Source: JAWVFM01 sp963823245
GTDB taxonomy: Bacteria; Actinomycetota; Thermoleophilia; Solirubrobacterales; 70-9
Length of the DNA stretch: 64,000 nt
Reading direction: 5' to 3'
Assembly: GCA_963823245.1 (NCBI GenBank)
Contig: CAWGKQ010000004.1
Location: 286,364 to 350,363, forward strand
Shown here piece after piece: positions 27,097-36,962 of the stretch (within the stretch, counting starts at the first letter, position 1; the number at the start of each line of letters is the position of its first letter). Both the position numbers and the translations under genes were made by a program. The notes beneath the pieces are model-generated. The model was not told the DNA's origin. It saw only the letters and a list, made by a program, of their open reading frames with translations, and made no database searches.

Positions 27097-28162
27097 ATGA
27101 TCAACGACCTGATCGAGCAGATCGAGGGGCGGTACGTCGGAGCTCGAGCGCGACATGGCCGACCCGACGGTGATCGGCGATCGCGAGCGCTATGCCGAGG
27201 TGGCGCGCGCCTACCGCGAGCTCGAGGCCGCGCATGGCCTGGCGGTGGAGTACGCCCGCCTGCGCGACGATCTCGACGGGGCGAAGGAGATGCTCGACGA
27301 GGACGGCGACGACGCCGAGCTGAGGGCGCTGGTGGCCGAGGGCCCTGCCCGGCTCGAGGAGCTCGCGGAGCGGATCCGCCTGGCCATGGTGGAGCGCGAC
27401 CCCAACGACTCGAAGAACGTCATCGTCGAGATTCGCGCGGGTACCGGGGGCGACGAGGCCGCGCTCTTCGCGGGCGATCTCGAGAAGATGCTCGCGCGCT
27501 ACGCCGAGCGGCGCGACTTCCGGGTCGAGCATCTCTCCGCCTCGCCTGCGGAGGTCGGCGGGTTCAAGGAGGTGACCTTCGAGATCAAGGGCGACGGCGC
27601 TTACTCGGTCTTCAAGTACGAGGGCGGGACGCACCGCGTGCAGCGGGTGCCGAAGACCGAGTCGCAGGGCCGGATCCACACCTCCACCGCGACGGTCGCA
27701 GTCCTGCCGGAAGCGGAGGAGGTGGAGCTCGACATAGAGCCGAACGACCTCCAGATCGACGTCTACCGCTCCTCGGGGCCCGGGGGGCAGTCGGTGAACA
27801 CCACCGACTCCGCCGTCCGCATCACCCACAAGCCGAGCGGCATCGTCGTGTCGATGCAGGACGAGAAGTCACAGCTTCAGAACCGCGAGAAGGCGATGCG
27901 CGTGTTGCGGGCCCGGCTTTACGAGCAGGAGCTCGCCCGGCAGCGGGCGGAGATCGCCGCCGATCGGCGCGCGCAGGTGGGCACCGGCGAGCGCTCGGAG
28001 AAGATCCGCACCTACAACTACCCCCAGGGCCGCGTGACCGATCATCGCGTCAAGGTCACCTCGCACGACCTGGAGGGCGTCCTCGGCGGCAACCTCGAGG
28101 AGTTCACCGAGGCCCTGGCCGGGGAGGAGAAGCGGGCCCGGCTCGAGACGCAGACGGCGTGA
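27097..28162 (+). CDS. prfA: Peptide chain release factor 1 (one frameshift near the N-terminus)
   Basis: The GGQ motif is in 'SSGPGGQSVNTTDSAVRITH', and the RF-1 domain continues to 'GRVTDHRVKVTSHDLEGVLG'. The start is the ATG at 27097 (MINDLIEQIEGRY); one base must be dropped near 27137 to continue 'SELERDMADPTVIGDRERYA'. Corrected length is about 354 residues, normal for RF1. It terminates translation at UAA and UAG. It overlaps prmC, whose product methylates the GGQ glutamine, as GTGA. Confidence 0.93.
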
Positions 28163-29006
28163 GCGCGGTCGTCGCAGGCACCGTGGGCGAGGCGCTGGCC
28201 GCCGCCGCCGACGCTCTGGCCGCCGCCGGGGTCGATACGCCGCGGCTCGACGCCGAGGTCTTGCTCGCGGACGCGATGGGGGTCGATGCGGCCGCGCTTC
28301 GCGCCGGCAGCGAAGGCGGGGTGGACCCTGCCGCTGCGCAGGCGCTTCGGCGCCATGGTGCGGCGGCGCGTGCGGCGCGAGCCGGTCGCGTACATCGTCG
28401 GGCGGAAGTGGTTCCGGCGGATCGAGGTGGCCGTCGATCCGGCGGGTGCTGATTCCGCGGCCCGAGACGGAGCTCTTGGTGGAGGTGGCGGTGGAGCTCG
28501 AGCCGCCTCCGTGCTGGACGTGGGTACCGGCAGCGGGGCCGTGGCGCTGGCGGTCGCCGATGAGTTGCCGCACGTCGCAGTTAGGGGGAACGGACACGAG
28601 CGTGGCGGCTCTCGATGTGGCGGGGTCCAACGCTGAGCGTCTCGAGTTGACGGATCGGACGCACTTCTCCCTCGCCGAGGCGAGTTCCAGCCGAGATGCG
28701 ACTACAACTCGCCACTGGGACCTGGTCGTCGCAAATTTGCCGTACGTACCCGACGGGGACTGGGACGGATTGCAACGGGAGATCCGCGACTTCGAGCCGA
28801 AGGAAGCGCTCCTCGGCGGCCCGGACGGCCTCGGGCCCATCCGCGACCTCCTTTCCTCGTCGCTGAATTGCGATGCGATCGCGCTCGAGGTCGGCTTGGG
28901 CCAGGCCGCCGAGGTGGAGGGCCTCGTTCGCGCCGCCGGCTTCACACGGACCGAGCGTCGCCAGGACCTCGCCGGCATCGAGCGGGTCGTCGTCGGCCGA
29001 CGCTGA
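28159..29006 (+). CDS. prmC: Peptide chain release factor N5-glutamine methyltransferase (several frameshifts)
   Basis: The N-terminal helical part is 'GVDTPRLDAEVLLADAMGVD'. Then, in shifted frames, come 'REPVAYIVGRKWFRRIEVAV', 'VLIPRPETELLVEVAVELEP', motif I 'SVLDVGTGSGAVALAVADEL' and 'GTDTSVAALDVAGSNAERLE'. The catalytic NPPY-type motif appears as 'VVANLPYVPDGDW', where the second position is Leu, a variant common in high-GC Gram-positives. Shifts lie near 28353, 28443, 28505 and 28592. The start is a GTG overlapping the prfA stop, and the end overlaps the tsaC start as TGATG. Confidence 0.85.
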
Positions 29007-29657
29007 TGGCGGATGCGGTCGTCTCGATCGAACGCGATGGGGCCGCCGCCGCGCGGGCCGCGCTCGAGCGCTGCGTGGCGTCGGGCGGCGTCGCACTCTT
29101 TCCCGCCGACGGTCTCTACGGGCTCGCCTGCGATCCGCTGAACGGCGCGGCGATCGAGCGCATCCACGAGATCAAGGGACGCGACGACGGGAAGCCCTCG
29201 GCCGTCATGTACTTCGATGGGCTGATGATGCGCGAGCTCCTCGCGGACATGGGCCCGGCGACACGGCGGGCCGTCGCGGCGCTCATGCCCGGCCCGGTCA
29301 CCCTGCTCGTTGCCAATCCGGCCCATCGCTATCCGTTCGCCTGCCGAGCGACACCTGATCGGCTGGGCCTCCGCCTCATCGATGGGCCGCTGGCCGGCGC
29401 CGGCACCCCGATCTTCCAGACGAGCGCCAATCGGAGCGGGGAGGAGGCGCCGGCGAGCTTCGCCGACGTCGATCCCGCGATTACGGCAGGGGTCGACCTG
29501 GCGATCGACGGCGGCGAGCTCACCGGGCGTGCCCTCGACCGTCATCGATTTCACCGAGCTCGACGAGGCCGGCACGTGGGCGTGCTGCGCGAGGGCGCGG
29601 TCTCGCAGACAAGAGGTCGCCGAGCGCCTTGCGTCGATATCGTCGCCGTCGCCATGA
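29006..29657 (+). CDS. tsaC: L-threonylcarbamoyladenylate synthase (Sua5/YciO/YrdC family; frameshifts near the end)
   Basis: The YrdC-type domain reads 'GGVALFPADGLYGLACDPLN', 'IHEIKGRDDGKPSAVMYFDG' (the KxR region), 'LMPGPVTLLVANPAHRYPFA', 'RLGLRLIDGPLAGAGTPIFQ' and 'TSANRSGEEAPASFADVDPA' (SxN motif). It makes the threonylcarbamoyl-AMP used for tRNA t6A37. Shifts near 29527 and in the following 90 bases are needed to read 'VPSTVIDFTELDEAG', 'VLREGAVSQ' and 'EVAERLASISS' to a stop at 29655-29657. At about 215 residues it is the short YrdC form rather than full Sua5. Confidence 0.85.
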
Positions 29658-30112
29658 GGATCACGATCGGCTCCGACCACGCCGGATTCGACCTGAAGCA
29701 GCACCTGAAGCCGGTGCTCGAGGCCGCTGGACACGAGGTGAACGACCTCGGGACCAACTCGACCGAGCCGGTCGACTACCCGCCGATCTGCGCCGCGGTC
29801 GCCCGCGAGGTGGTGGCCGGGCGGGCGGATCGGGGGATCGCGCTGGGAGGCTCCGGCCAGGGCGAGCAGCTGGCCGCCAACAAGGTGCGCGGCGCCCGCG
29901 CGTCGCTCTGCAACGATCTCTACACGGCGCGGTTCGCGCGCCTGCACAACGACGCCAACGTGCTCACGATGGGCGGCAGGGTCGTCGGCGACGGCCTCGC
30001 CGAGGAGATCGTCCGCGTTTGGCTCGAGACCGAGTTCGAGGGCGGGCGCCACGCGCATCGCGTCGCCCAGATCGCCGAGATCGAGGCCGAGCAGGCGGGC
30101 GACGCCGGCTAG
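29654..30112 (+). CDS. rpiB: Ribose-5-phosphate isomerase B
   Basis: 152 residues, the RpiB/LacAB size. It starts 'MRITIGSDHAGFDLKQHLKP' and contains 'HEVNDLGTNSTEPVDYPPIC' and 'RGIALGGSGQGEQLAANKVR', then 'RASLCNDLYTARFARLHNDA' and 'NVLTMGGRVVG'. The residue in the usual catalytic-Cys loop position (GxxGxG) is Ser, in 'GGSGQGE', as in mycobacterial-type RpiB where Glu serves as base. The ATG overlaps the tsaC stop (ATGA). It interconverts ribose-5-P and ribulose-5-P and links pentose use to the pentose-phosphate pathway. Confidence 0.9.
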   Translation: MRITIGSDHAGFDLKQHLKPVLEAAGHEVNDLGTNSTEPVDYPPICAAVAREVVAGRADRGIALGGSGQGEQLAANKVRGARASLCNDLYTARFARLHNDANVLTMGGRVVGDGLAEEIVRVWLETEFEGGRHAHRVAQIAEIEAEQAGDAG

Positions 30113-30115
30113 CCG

Positions 30116-31157
30116 ATGGCGCCCGAGCGCGCCGCGGCGTTCGCCCCCGGCCGCGTCAACCTGATCGGCGAGCACACCGATTACAACCGGGGCCTCGCGC
30201 TTCCGTTCGCGATCACCGAGGGGGTGACCGTGCGCGCGAGCGCGCTCGGCGCGCGGCGCGTCGAGGCGGTGGCGCACGACCTCGATGCCGACGACTCCTT
30301 CGATCTCGACAGCCCGGAACGCGCGCCGGGGCTGGCGTGCGTTCGTCCGCGGCGTCGTCGCCGAGCTCGCCGGCGCCGGCGTGGAGCTTCGCGGCACCCG
30401 ACTCGAGATCGCGGGCACGGTTCCGCAGGGAGCCGGGCTCTCGTCATCGGCCGCGCTCGAGGTCGCGCTGAGCCTGGCGCTGATCGCGCTCGCCGGCGCC
30501 GAGCGTCCGGACCGCCGCGAGCTCGCGCGGATCTGCTCGCGCGTGGAGAACGAGTGGGTGGGGGCGCGGACCGGGCTGCTCGACCAGCTCGCATCGCTCT
30601 ACGGCGAGCGCGACGCGGCGCTGCGGATCGACTTCGACTCGCTCGCGATCGATCCGGTGCCGCTCGCGCTCCACGGCTGGCGGCTCGTCACCCTCGACTC
30701 GGGCGAGCGTCACGCAAACGCCGCCTCCGGCTACAACGTCCGCCGGGCGGAGTGCGCGCAGGCGTGCGAGAAGCTCGGAGTGGAGAGCCTGCGAGAGGCG
30801 ACGATGGCGGCCGTCGAGGGCCTCCCGAGCCCGCTCGCCGAACGCGCCCGGCACGTCCTCGGCGAGAACGCCAGGGTCGAGGCAGCCGTCGTGGCGCTCG
30901 AGGCCGGCGACCTGGCCGGCCTCGGGCGCCTGCTCGATGCCTCCCACGCGAGCCTTCGCGACTGCTACGAGGTCTCGACCGCGGCGGTCGAGGCCACCGC
31001 CGACCGCCTCCGAGCAGCGGGCGCGGTAGGAGCGCGGGTCATCGGCGGCGGGTTCGGCGGCCACGTGCTCGGGCTGCTGCCGCCCGGCGTCGCCGCCCCG
31101 GATGGAGCGATCGAGGTTCGACCCGGGCCCGGCGCGGGACTGCTGGACGGAGGCTGA
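30116..31157 (+). CDS. galK: Galactokinase (GHMP family, one frameshift)
   Basis: The galactokinase signature 'GRVNLIGEHTDYNRGLALPF' is at residues about 13-32, the GHMP ATP loop is 'VPQGAGLSSSAALEVALSLA', and motif 3 is 'GARVIGGGFGGHVLGLLPPG'. One shift near 30330 joins the two frames ('RGWRAFVRGVVAEL' follows). Corrected length is about 347 residues, slightly short for galactokinase. It phosphorylates galactose at C1. It follows rpiB by three bases. UTP-glucose-1-phosphate uridylyltransferase lies at 43890, but I see no galT or galE in this window. Confidence 0.88.
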
Positions 31158-31166
31158 GGACTCGGC

Positions 31167-32634
31167 CTACGTGTCCGCGAGCGGGCTCACGGCCTGCGCG
31201 CCCGAGACCCCGCGAAGCGCGGGGTAGAGCGCCCGGTAGCGCTCGCGCGCCTCGCGGTATGGCTCGACCCACTCGGGGACGGGATCGATTCGCTCGGTCG
31301 GCGTGACGGTCGCTGCCACGGCCGTGTGGACGTCGGGCCAGACGCCGGCCGCGACCCCGCCGAGCAGGGCGGCGCCGAAGGCCGCCCCCGCGTCTACGGC
31401 GACGCGCTCGAGCGGGAGCTCGAGCACCGAGGCGACGATCCGCATCCACTCGTCGCTCTGGGCGCCCCCGCCGGAGACGCGCCCGAGCTCCGGGCCCGGA
31501 CCGAGCTCTCGAAGCAGGTCGAGCGAGTCGCGAAGGCCGAAGGCGACGCCCTCAAGGACGGCCCTGACGAGCGCGCCGCGGTCGTGGCGGAGGCCGAGCC
31601 CGACGAAGGCGCCGCGGGCGTCCGGGTCGGCGTGGGGGGTTCGCTCGCCGGCCAGGTAGGGCAGGAACAGCAGGCCCTCGGTCCCCGCCGGCCAGGCGGA
31701 GGCGGCGGCGACGAGCTCGTCGTACGCCTGCCCGGGCCCGATCGCGTCTCGGAGCCAGCGAAGCGATCCGGCGGCCGACATCGTCACCCCCATCGCGTGC
31801 CAGGCGCCCGGAACTGCATGACAGAACGCCTGGACGCGGGCGCGGGAGTCGGCGGTGAAGCGCTCCTGAGCGGCGAAGACGACGCCCGAGGTTCCGAGCA
31901 CGACCGAGACCGGCCCCGGTCGATCGACGCCGACCCCGAGCGCCCCCGCGGCCTGATCCCCGGCGCCGGCGGCGACCGCGACGCCGTCTTGGGTTCGCCC
32001 GGAGAGGGCAGGGCTCTCGTGGAGCCGCGGCAGCCAGCCGGGCTCGATCGCGAGCTCCGAGATCACCTCGTCACTCCAGCGCCGCCGGGCGACGTCGAGC
32101 AGCAGCGTTCCCGAGGCATCGGCGACGTCGCTCGAGCGCTCGCCGCAGAGGCGCAGGCGCACGTAGTCCTTCGGCAGCAGGACGTGGGCGATGCGACCGT
32201 AGACCTCGGGCTCGTGGCGACGCATCCACAGAAGCTTCGTCGCGGTGAAGCTCGACAGCGCCCTGTTCCCGGTCAGCGCGATCAGCCGCTCGAGGCCGAT
32301 CGTCTGCCTCGATCTCGGCGCATTCAGCGCCGCTGCGCCCGTCGTTCCAAAGGAGCGCGGGCCGCAGCGGCCGGTCGGCCGAGTCGAGCGCGACGAGCCC
32401 GTGCATCTGCCCCGAGAGGCCGATCCCGGCCGGCGGTCCGGCCGCCGCTCGCAGCCGCTCGAGGACCGATGACGCCGCGGTCCACCAATCCTCGGGATCC
32501 TGCTCGGCCCAGCCGGGCCGAGGCGTCGAGAGCGGATAGCCCGCGTCGGCCTCGGCGACGACCGCGCCGTCCTCGTCGAGCGCGAGCCCCTTCGCGCCGG
32601 ACGTGCCGACGTCGAGCCCAACGACGACGGTCAC
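31167..32634 (-). CDS. xylB: Xylulokinase (FGGY family, one frameshift)
   Basis: N-terminus 'VVVGLDVGTSGAKGLALDED', then 'GIGLSGQMHGLVALDSADRP' (the xylulokinase QMHG block) and 'RPALLWNDGRSGAECAEIEA'. A shift near 32308 joins 'RQTIGLERLIALTGNRALSS'. Later come 'VVLGTSGVVFAAQERFTADS', 'LFLPYLAGERTPHADPDARG' and 'RVSGGGAQSDEWMRIVASVL'. Corrected length is about 488 residues. It phosphorylates D-xylulose to xylulose-5-phosphate. The start is a GTG at 32634, 13 bp after a xylose-isomerase-like gene on the same strand, and the 3' end converges on galK. Confidence 0.9.
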
Positions 32635-32647
32635 GAATCGAGAGCCG

Positions 32648-33650
32648 TCACTCGCCGAGCGCGGCGTACACGATCTCGTAGGCGCGGACGGCGTCCTTCG
32701 CCTGCTGCGCTTCGCGCAGGGCCGCGTCGTCGATGCGGCCCGCGGTGGCGTCGATGAACCTCCATTGCAGGACCGATCGGCGCACCGCGGCGACCTGGTC
32801 CTCGGTGTACGGGTAGAGGTCGAAGCCGAGGCGCTCGCCGTGGGAGCCGTAGCCGCAGCGGCGGAGCTCGAGCGCGAGCTCGAGCGTCTCCATGAACGCG
32901 GTCGCGCCGACCATGTTGTCGTCGTCGAAGGTCCCCCAGCCCGAGTTCGCGTGCTGGTGGCCGAGCAGTCCCTCGGAGGCGAGCAGCGCCGCGTACTCCG
33001 GCAGGTGCTCGTCGTTCATAAGCAGGTGCTGCCAGTCCATGTTGATCTGGACGTTGTCGATGCCCTCGGCGCGCAGCTTGTGGACCACGTGGAGGCACAT
33101 CCCCATGTTGCGCATGAGGATCTTCATCGCCGGCTCGGAGTTCTTGTGCTCGAGGAAGACCTTGACGCCATGACCCGCGCAGGCTTCGGCGGCCTCGGCG
33201 ACCCCCTCGATCAGCCATCGCCAGGAGTCGGCGTAGGGCGTCTGGAACGGGTAGTTGTAGCCCTCGATCCCGGGCCAGATGATCAGATTGGCGCCGAGCG
33301 AGCCGGCGAAGTCGGCCGCCTCGTGGAGGATCCGCCTCGCCTCGGCGCGGGTCGCGTCGTCGGGCGAGACGAGCCCACCGCGACCGAAGCGGTGGTCGAG
33401 ATGGAGGCCGCCGGCGATGCAGTAGACGTCGTGCTCGCCGAGGGCCGACCGGACCTCGTCGAGGTTGTCGGGAGAGAGCTCCTGGGGATAGTGGAACTCG
33501 TAGCCGTCCATCATGTCCCCGAGGCCATCGACCGCGCGATGGACCTTCTCGGCGATCGGCTCCTCGGAGTCCGTGCTCGGGCTGGTAGCCGCCCGGCACG
33601 AACCGCGTGATCATCGGCCCGAACGCCCAGATGCCGAGGCTCGTCTTCAT
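32648..33650 (-). CDS. Xylose isomerase-like TIM-barrel sugar isomerase (one frameshift)
   Basis: The AP-endonuclease-2/xylose-isomerase fold. It starts 'MKTSLGIWAFGPMITRFVPG' at an ATG with AAGGAGG just upstream. A shift near 33565 joins 'DMMDGYEFHYPQELSPDNLD'. Metal-binding-type blocks are 'LIIWPGIEGYNYPFQTPYAD', 'VKVFLEHKNSEPAMKILMRN', 'VQINMDWQHLLMNDEHLPEY' and 'LLGHQHANSGWGTFDDDNMV'. At about 333 residues it is shorter than classical XylA and aligns poorly with it at the motif level. Next to xylB it is the likely source of D-xylulose, but other keto-aldose isomerisations are possible. Confidence 0.78.
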
Positions 33651-33681
33651 CCGACCTCCTTCGATTCGCGTTGGCTCAGCC

Positions 33682-34641
33682 TCAGGGTGACACCGATCGT
33701 CCGGTGGCCGCGCTCTCATACAGGGCGGCGATGGCGCGCGCCTGCGCGACCGCGTCCTCGCGCCCGAAGCGCTGTTCGCGATCGCCGCTCGCCGCCGCCG
33801 CGAAGTCCTCGAGTTGGCAGCCGTACGGGTCGGCCGTCTCGACCTCGATCCGCTCGATCGACGAGTCGCCGCGCCGCACCTCGATCAGCGGCGTACGCGA
33901 ATGCCACGGGTCGTCGACGAAGAGCGCTCCGTTGGGGCCGACGATCTCGAGCTCGTCGCGGGCGGCGAGATCCAACCCGCAGTCGAAGTGGACGAGGACG
34001 TCGCCCGGGCAGCGCATCGTCGCGGCGAACCGGACATCCACCCCGTCGCCGCCGATCACCTGCTCGGCGGCCACCTCCAGCGGCTCGCCCGCGACCAGCC
34101 GGGCGGCGCTGACGCAGTAGCAGCCGACGTCCATCAGCGACCCGCCGTCGAGCGCCGCCGAGAGGCGAATGTCGCCCTCGCGCTCGAGGTGGAAGGAGAA
34201 CGAGCCCCGCACGAGCCTCGCGCCCCCGACCTCGCCGATCAGCGACAGCAGGCGCCGAGCCTGCGGATGGTGGCGCCACATGAACGCCTCGGCGAGGACG
34301 AGGCCGGTGCGATCGGCGATGTCGAACGCCCGCTCGACGTCGTCGGGCCGGCGGGACATCGGCTTCTCGCAGAGCACGTGCTTGCCCGCCTCGAGCGCCC
34401 GGATCGACCACTCCACGTGAAGGGAGTTCGGCAGCGGGATGTAGACGGCATCGACGTCGGGCGCCGCGAGCACCTCCTCGTAGGAGGAGTACGCACGCGG
34501 GACCTCGAGCTCCGCGGCCTGAGCCTCCGCCCGGGCGACGTCGCGGGAGCCGATGGCCACCACCTCGACCGCCTCCGTCCATCTCGCGCCGGCGACCAGC
34601 AGCTCGTTGATACGGGCCGTCGACAGTAGGGCGAGACGCAT
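33682..34641 (-). CDS. Gfo/Idh/MocA-family sugar dehydrogenase
   Basis: 319 residues. The Rossmann domain begins 'MRLALLSTARINELLVAGAR' and contains 'AVYIPLPNSLHVEWSIRALE' and the conserved 'GKHVLCEKPMSRRPDDVERA' (EKP motif with the catalytic Lys). The C-terminal domain has 'GSLMDVGCYCVSAARLVAGE', where the DxGxY/H-type block lies. These NAD(P)-dependent enzymes oxidise or reduce sugars such as xylose, glucose or inositol. It is 31 bp upstream of the isomerase gene on the same strand and divergent from the ABC transporter, so D-xylose 1-dehydrogenation is plausible. The true substrate is unknown. Confidence 0.85.
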   Translation of the reverse strand: MRLALLSTARINELLVAGARWTEAVEVVAIGSRDVARAEAQAAELEVPRAYSSYEEVLAAPDVDAVYIPLPNSLHVEWSIRALEAGKHVLCEKPMSRRPDDVERAFDIADRTGLVLAEAFMWRHHPQARRLLSLIGEVGGARLVRGSFSFHLEREGDIRLSAALDGGSLMDVGCYCVSAARLVAGEPLEVAAEQVIGGDGVDVRFAATMRCPGDVLVHFDCGLDLAARDELEIVGPNGALFVDDPWHSRTPLIEVRRGDSSIERIEVETADPYGCQLEDFAAAASGDREQRFGREDAVAQARAIAALYESAATGRSVSP

Positions 34642-34656
34642 GGGCGCAATCGTATT

Positions 34657-34708
34657 CCGGTCCTTTACAGCACAGATGGTGTCCGAGCGATAGTGTTTCC
34701 GGGACCGG
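34657..34708. promoter_or_regulatory. Divergent control region of the pentose island: candidate promoter and inverted arms
   Basis: CCGGTCC (34657-34663) and its exact complement GGACCGG (34702-34708) lie 45 bp apart in the 101-bp gap between the dehydrogenase and transporter genes. Between them TTTACA (34664-34669) and GATAGT (34689-34694) form a possible -35/-10 pair (19-bp spacer) reading toward the transporter. This is the only obvious control point for both arms. No regulator gene is adjacent. Confidence 0.35.
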
Positions 34709-34742
34709 TCTCTATCTGCCTCACGGGGCAAAAGGAGGAGAG

Positions 34743-35888
34743 ATGTCGGACAAGGACATTGACTCGGGCTTCGATCGTGTCGACGACGCGATCGAGCGCC
34801 TCGAATGGGATGAGTCGAGGCGGGAGCAGACGCCGCACACGAAGCTTCGCGCCGTCACGAGACGGACGGCGCTCACGGGCGTCGGCGCGGCAGCGGCTGC
34901 GCTCGCGATCGAGGCCTGCGGCGGCGGCGGGTCGTCGTCGAGCTCGGCGGCAAGTGGCGGTAGCGACGCAGCGGCGATCTTCAAGCCGTCCAAGAGCTAC
35001 AGGTTCACCTTCGTCAACCACGTGACGACGAACCCGTTCTTCGTGCCGACCAAGTACGGAGCGGCAGACGCCAGCAGTCTTCTGGGCTGCTCCTATCAGT
35101 GGACCGGCTCGCAGACCAGCAATGTCAGCGAGATGGTCAACGCGTTCAACAGCGCGATCGCAGCCGGAGTCGACGGCATCGCGGTCTCGCTCGTCGACCT
35201 GCACGCGTTCAACGCTCCGGTTCAGTCCGCCCTCAGCAAGGGCATTCCGGTCGTCGCCTACAACGCCGACGCAGCTGGCAACCCGCGCCTGGCCTACATC
35301 GGTCAGGACCTCTTCGTCTCCGGCCAGGAGATGGGGACCCACATCCTCGACCTCGTTCCCGCAGGGAGCGACATCGTTCTGTTCATCGCGACGCCCGGCG
35401 CGCTCAACATCCAGCCGCGGATCGACGGCGCCAAGGACACGATCGGGAGCAAGCTCAACGTCGACACGATCGCGACCGGGGCGAGCGTCCCCGGCGAGCT
35501 CTCGACGATCCAGTCGTACGCTCAGTCGCATTCCAGCGTCAAGGGAATGTTCGCGGTTGACGCCGGGAGCACGCAGAGCGTTGCCCAAACGATCCAGAAG
35601 CAGGGTCTGAAGGACAAGGTCCAGGGCGGTGGCTACGACCTCCTGAAGCCGACCGAGGAGCTGCTCCAGAAGGGCTACATCCAGTTCACGATCGACCAGC
35701 AGCCCTACCTCCAGGGCTTCTTCCCGGTCATGGAGCTGTTCCTGTACCAGGTGTCTCAGACCCTGACCGGGATCGCCGACGTCAACACCGGCCTCAAGTT
35801 CCTCGACAGCAAGACGGTTGTGCCCTATAACAGCACCAAGAGCCGTTACGAGGGGACGTCGAGCGCACCCGGGGTCAGCAAGGCCTAG
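34743..35888 (+). CDS. Sugar ABC transporter substrate-binding lipoprotein (Tat leader)
   Basis: 381 residues of the periplasmic-binding-protein-4/RbsB type. A charged N-terminal extension of about 38 residues precedes a twin-arginine leader ('VTRRTALTGVGAAAAALAIE') and a lipobox ending in Cys ('AIEACGGGG'), so the protein is probably exported folded and lipid-anchored. The sugar-binding domain includes 'GVDGIAVSLVDLHAFNAPVQ', 'IPVVAYNADAAGNPRLAYIG' and 'IDQQPYLQGFFPVMELFLYQ'. A very strong ribosome site (aaaggaggagag) precedes the ATG. It is first in an operon with permease, ATPase, araB, araA, araD and araM, so arabinose or a related pentose is the likely ligand. Confidence 0.88.
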   Translation: MSDKDIDSGFDRVDDAIERLEWDESRREQTPHTKLRAVTRRTALTGVGAAAAALAIEACGGGGSSSSSAASGGSDAAAIFKPSKSYRFTFVNHVTTNPFFVPTKYGAADASSLLGCSYQWTGSQTSNVSEMVNAFNSAIAAGVDGIAVSLVDLHAFNAPVQSALSKGIPVVAYNADAAGNPRLAYIGQDLFVSGQEMGTHILDLVPAGSDIVLFIATPGALNIQPRIDGAKDTIGSKLNVDTIATGASVPGELSTIQSYAQSHSSVKGMFAVDAGSTQSVAQTIQKQGLKDKVQGGGYDLLKPTEELLQKGYIQFTIDQQPYLQGFFPVMELFLYQVSQTLTGIADVNTGLKFLDSKTVVPYNSTKSRYEGTSSAPGVSKA

Positions 35889-35897
35889 TCCCGTTCC

Positions 35898-36962
35898 GTG
35901 GCGAGCGCGTCGGAAACGACGGTTCCCGCGAGCGCTCCGACCGGGGGTCAGGCGCAGGCGCGCAAGACCCCTGGCGGAGCGGCTCGCCGATTGTTGCGTC
36001 GGTTCCTGACCCTGCGCGAGGGCAGCATCATCGTGGTCACGTTGATCACGTTCATCTACTTCGCGATCAACGCAAACAACTTCGTCACCGCCGACAGCTT
36101 CAAGAACCTCCTTCCCTACTTCGCCCCGTTCGCGATCCTCGGCGCCGGCGAGGTGTTCGTGATGATCAACGCCGAGATCGATCTTTCGATCGGCGGTGTG
36201 CTGCTGATCTCGCCGTTCATCTTCGAGAAGCTCGTGACGGGCGCCGGCTTCGCGCTCATCCCGGCCTTCCTGATCACGATGGTCGCGTGCATGGCGATCG
36301 GCCTCTTCAACGGGTTCTTCGTCGCCGTCGTCGGGATCTCGTCGTTCGTCGTCACCCTCGGCACCCTGTTCGGGCTCTCCGGGTTGACGTTGGTGATCTC
36401 CCACGCGGCGCCCGTGGCCACCCCGGGTACGTCGTCGTTCAGCCTCGGCACCTTCGCCCAGGTCTTCGGCGGCGGCACCTACTCGGAGCTGATCTGGGCC
36501 TTAGCCATCGTCATCATCCTTCAGGTCGCGCTTTCCTTCACCCGCTGGGGGATCTACACGGTCGCCGTCGGTGGCAACAGGCTCGGCGCCGCGGAGGCGG
36601 GGATCAACGTCCACCTCAACCTGATCCGCAACTTCATCGCCTGCGCGGTGTGCGCCGGCCTGGTCGGGATCCTCGAGGCCGTACGGACGACGACGGCGAC
36701 GCCGGACCCGTCGGGCGCGAACACCTTTCTCTTCGCGGGGATCTCGGCGGCGGTGATCGGCGGCACCCTTCTCACCGGCGGCTCGGGAACCGTCATCGGC
36801 GCGTTGATCGGCGCCCTGTTCCTGGGGATCCTCAACGACGGGCTGATCATCCAGGGGACGAGCGCCGACTACCTCGACCTCTACGTCGGGATCGCGATCA
36901 TCATTGCGATGACGCTCAACGTCTACGTGCAGCGGGTGCGGAAGGGCTCGATCCATGGCTGA
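35898..36962 (+). CDS. Sugar ABC transporter permease (RbsC/BPD_transp_2 type)
   Basis: 354 residues with about nine to ten membrane segments. The family block 'GAGEVFVMINAEIDLSIGGV' (E-x-D-L-S-I-G) is near residue 90, and the late segments include 'GGTLLTGGSGTVIGALIGAL' and 'DYLDLYVGIAIIIAMTLNVY'. One permease gene implies a homodimer channel as in RbsC. A long cytoplasmic N-terminal stretch (residues 1 to about 45) precedes the first span. The GTG start is nine bases after the binding-protein gene, and the 3' end overlaps the ATPase gene by eight bases. Confidence 0.9.
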   Translation: MASASETTVPASAPTGGQAQARKTPGGAARRLLRRFLTLREGSIIVVTLITFIYFAINANNFVTADSFKNLLPYFAPFAILGAGEVFVMINAEIDLSIGGVLLISPFIFEKLVTGAGFALIPAFLITMVACMAIGLFNGFFVAVVGISSFVVTLGTLFGLSGLTLVISHAAPVATPGTSSFSLGTFAQVFGGGTYSELIWALAIVIILQVALSFTRWGIYTVAVGGNRLGAAEAGINVHLNLIRNFIACAVCAGLVGILEAVRTTTATPDPSGANTFLFAGISAAVIGGTLLTGGSGTVIGALIGALFLGILNDGLIIQGTSADYLDLYVGIAIIIAMTLNVYVQRVRKGSIHG

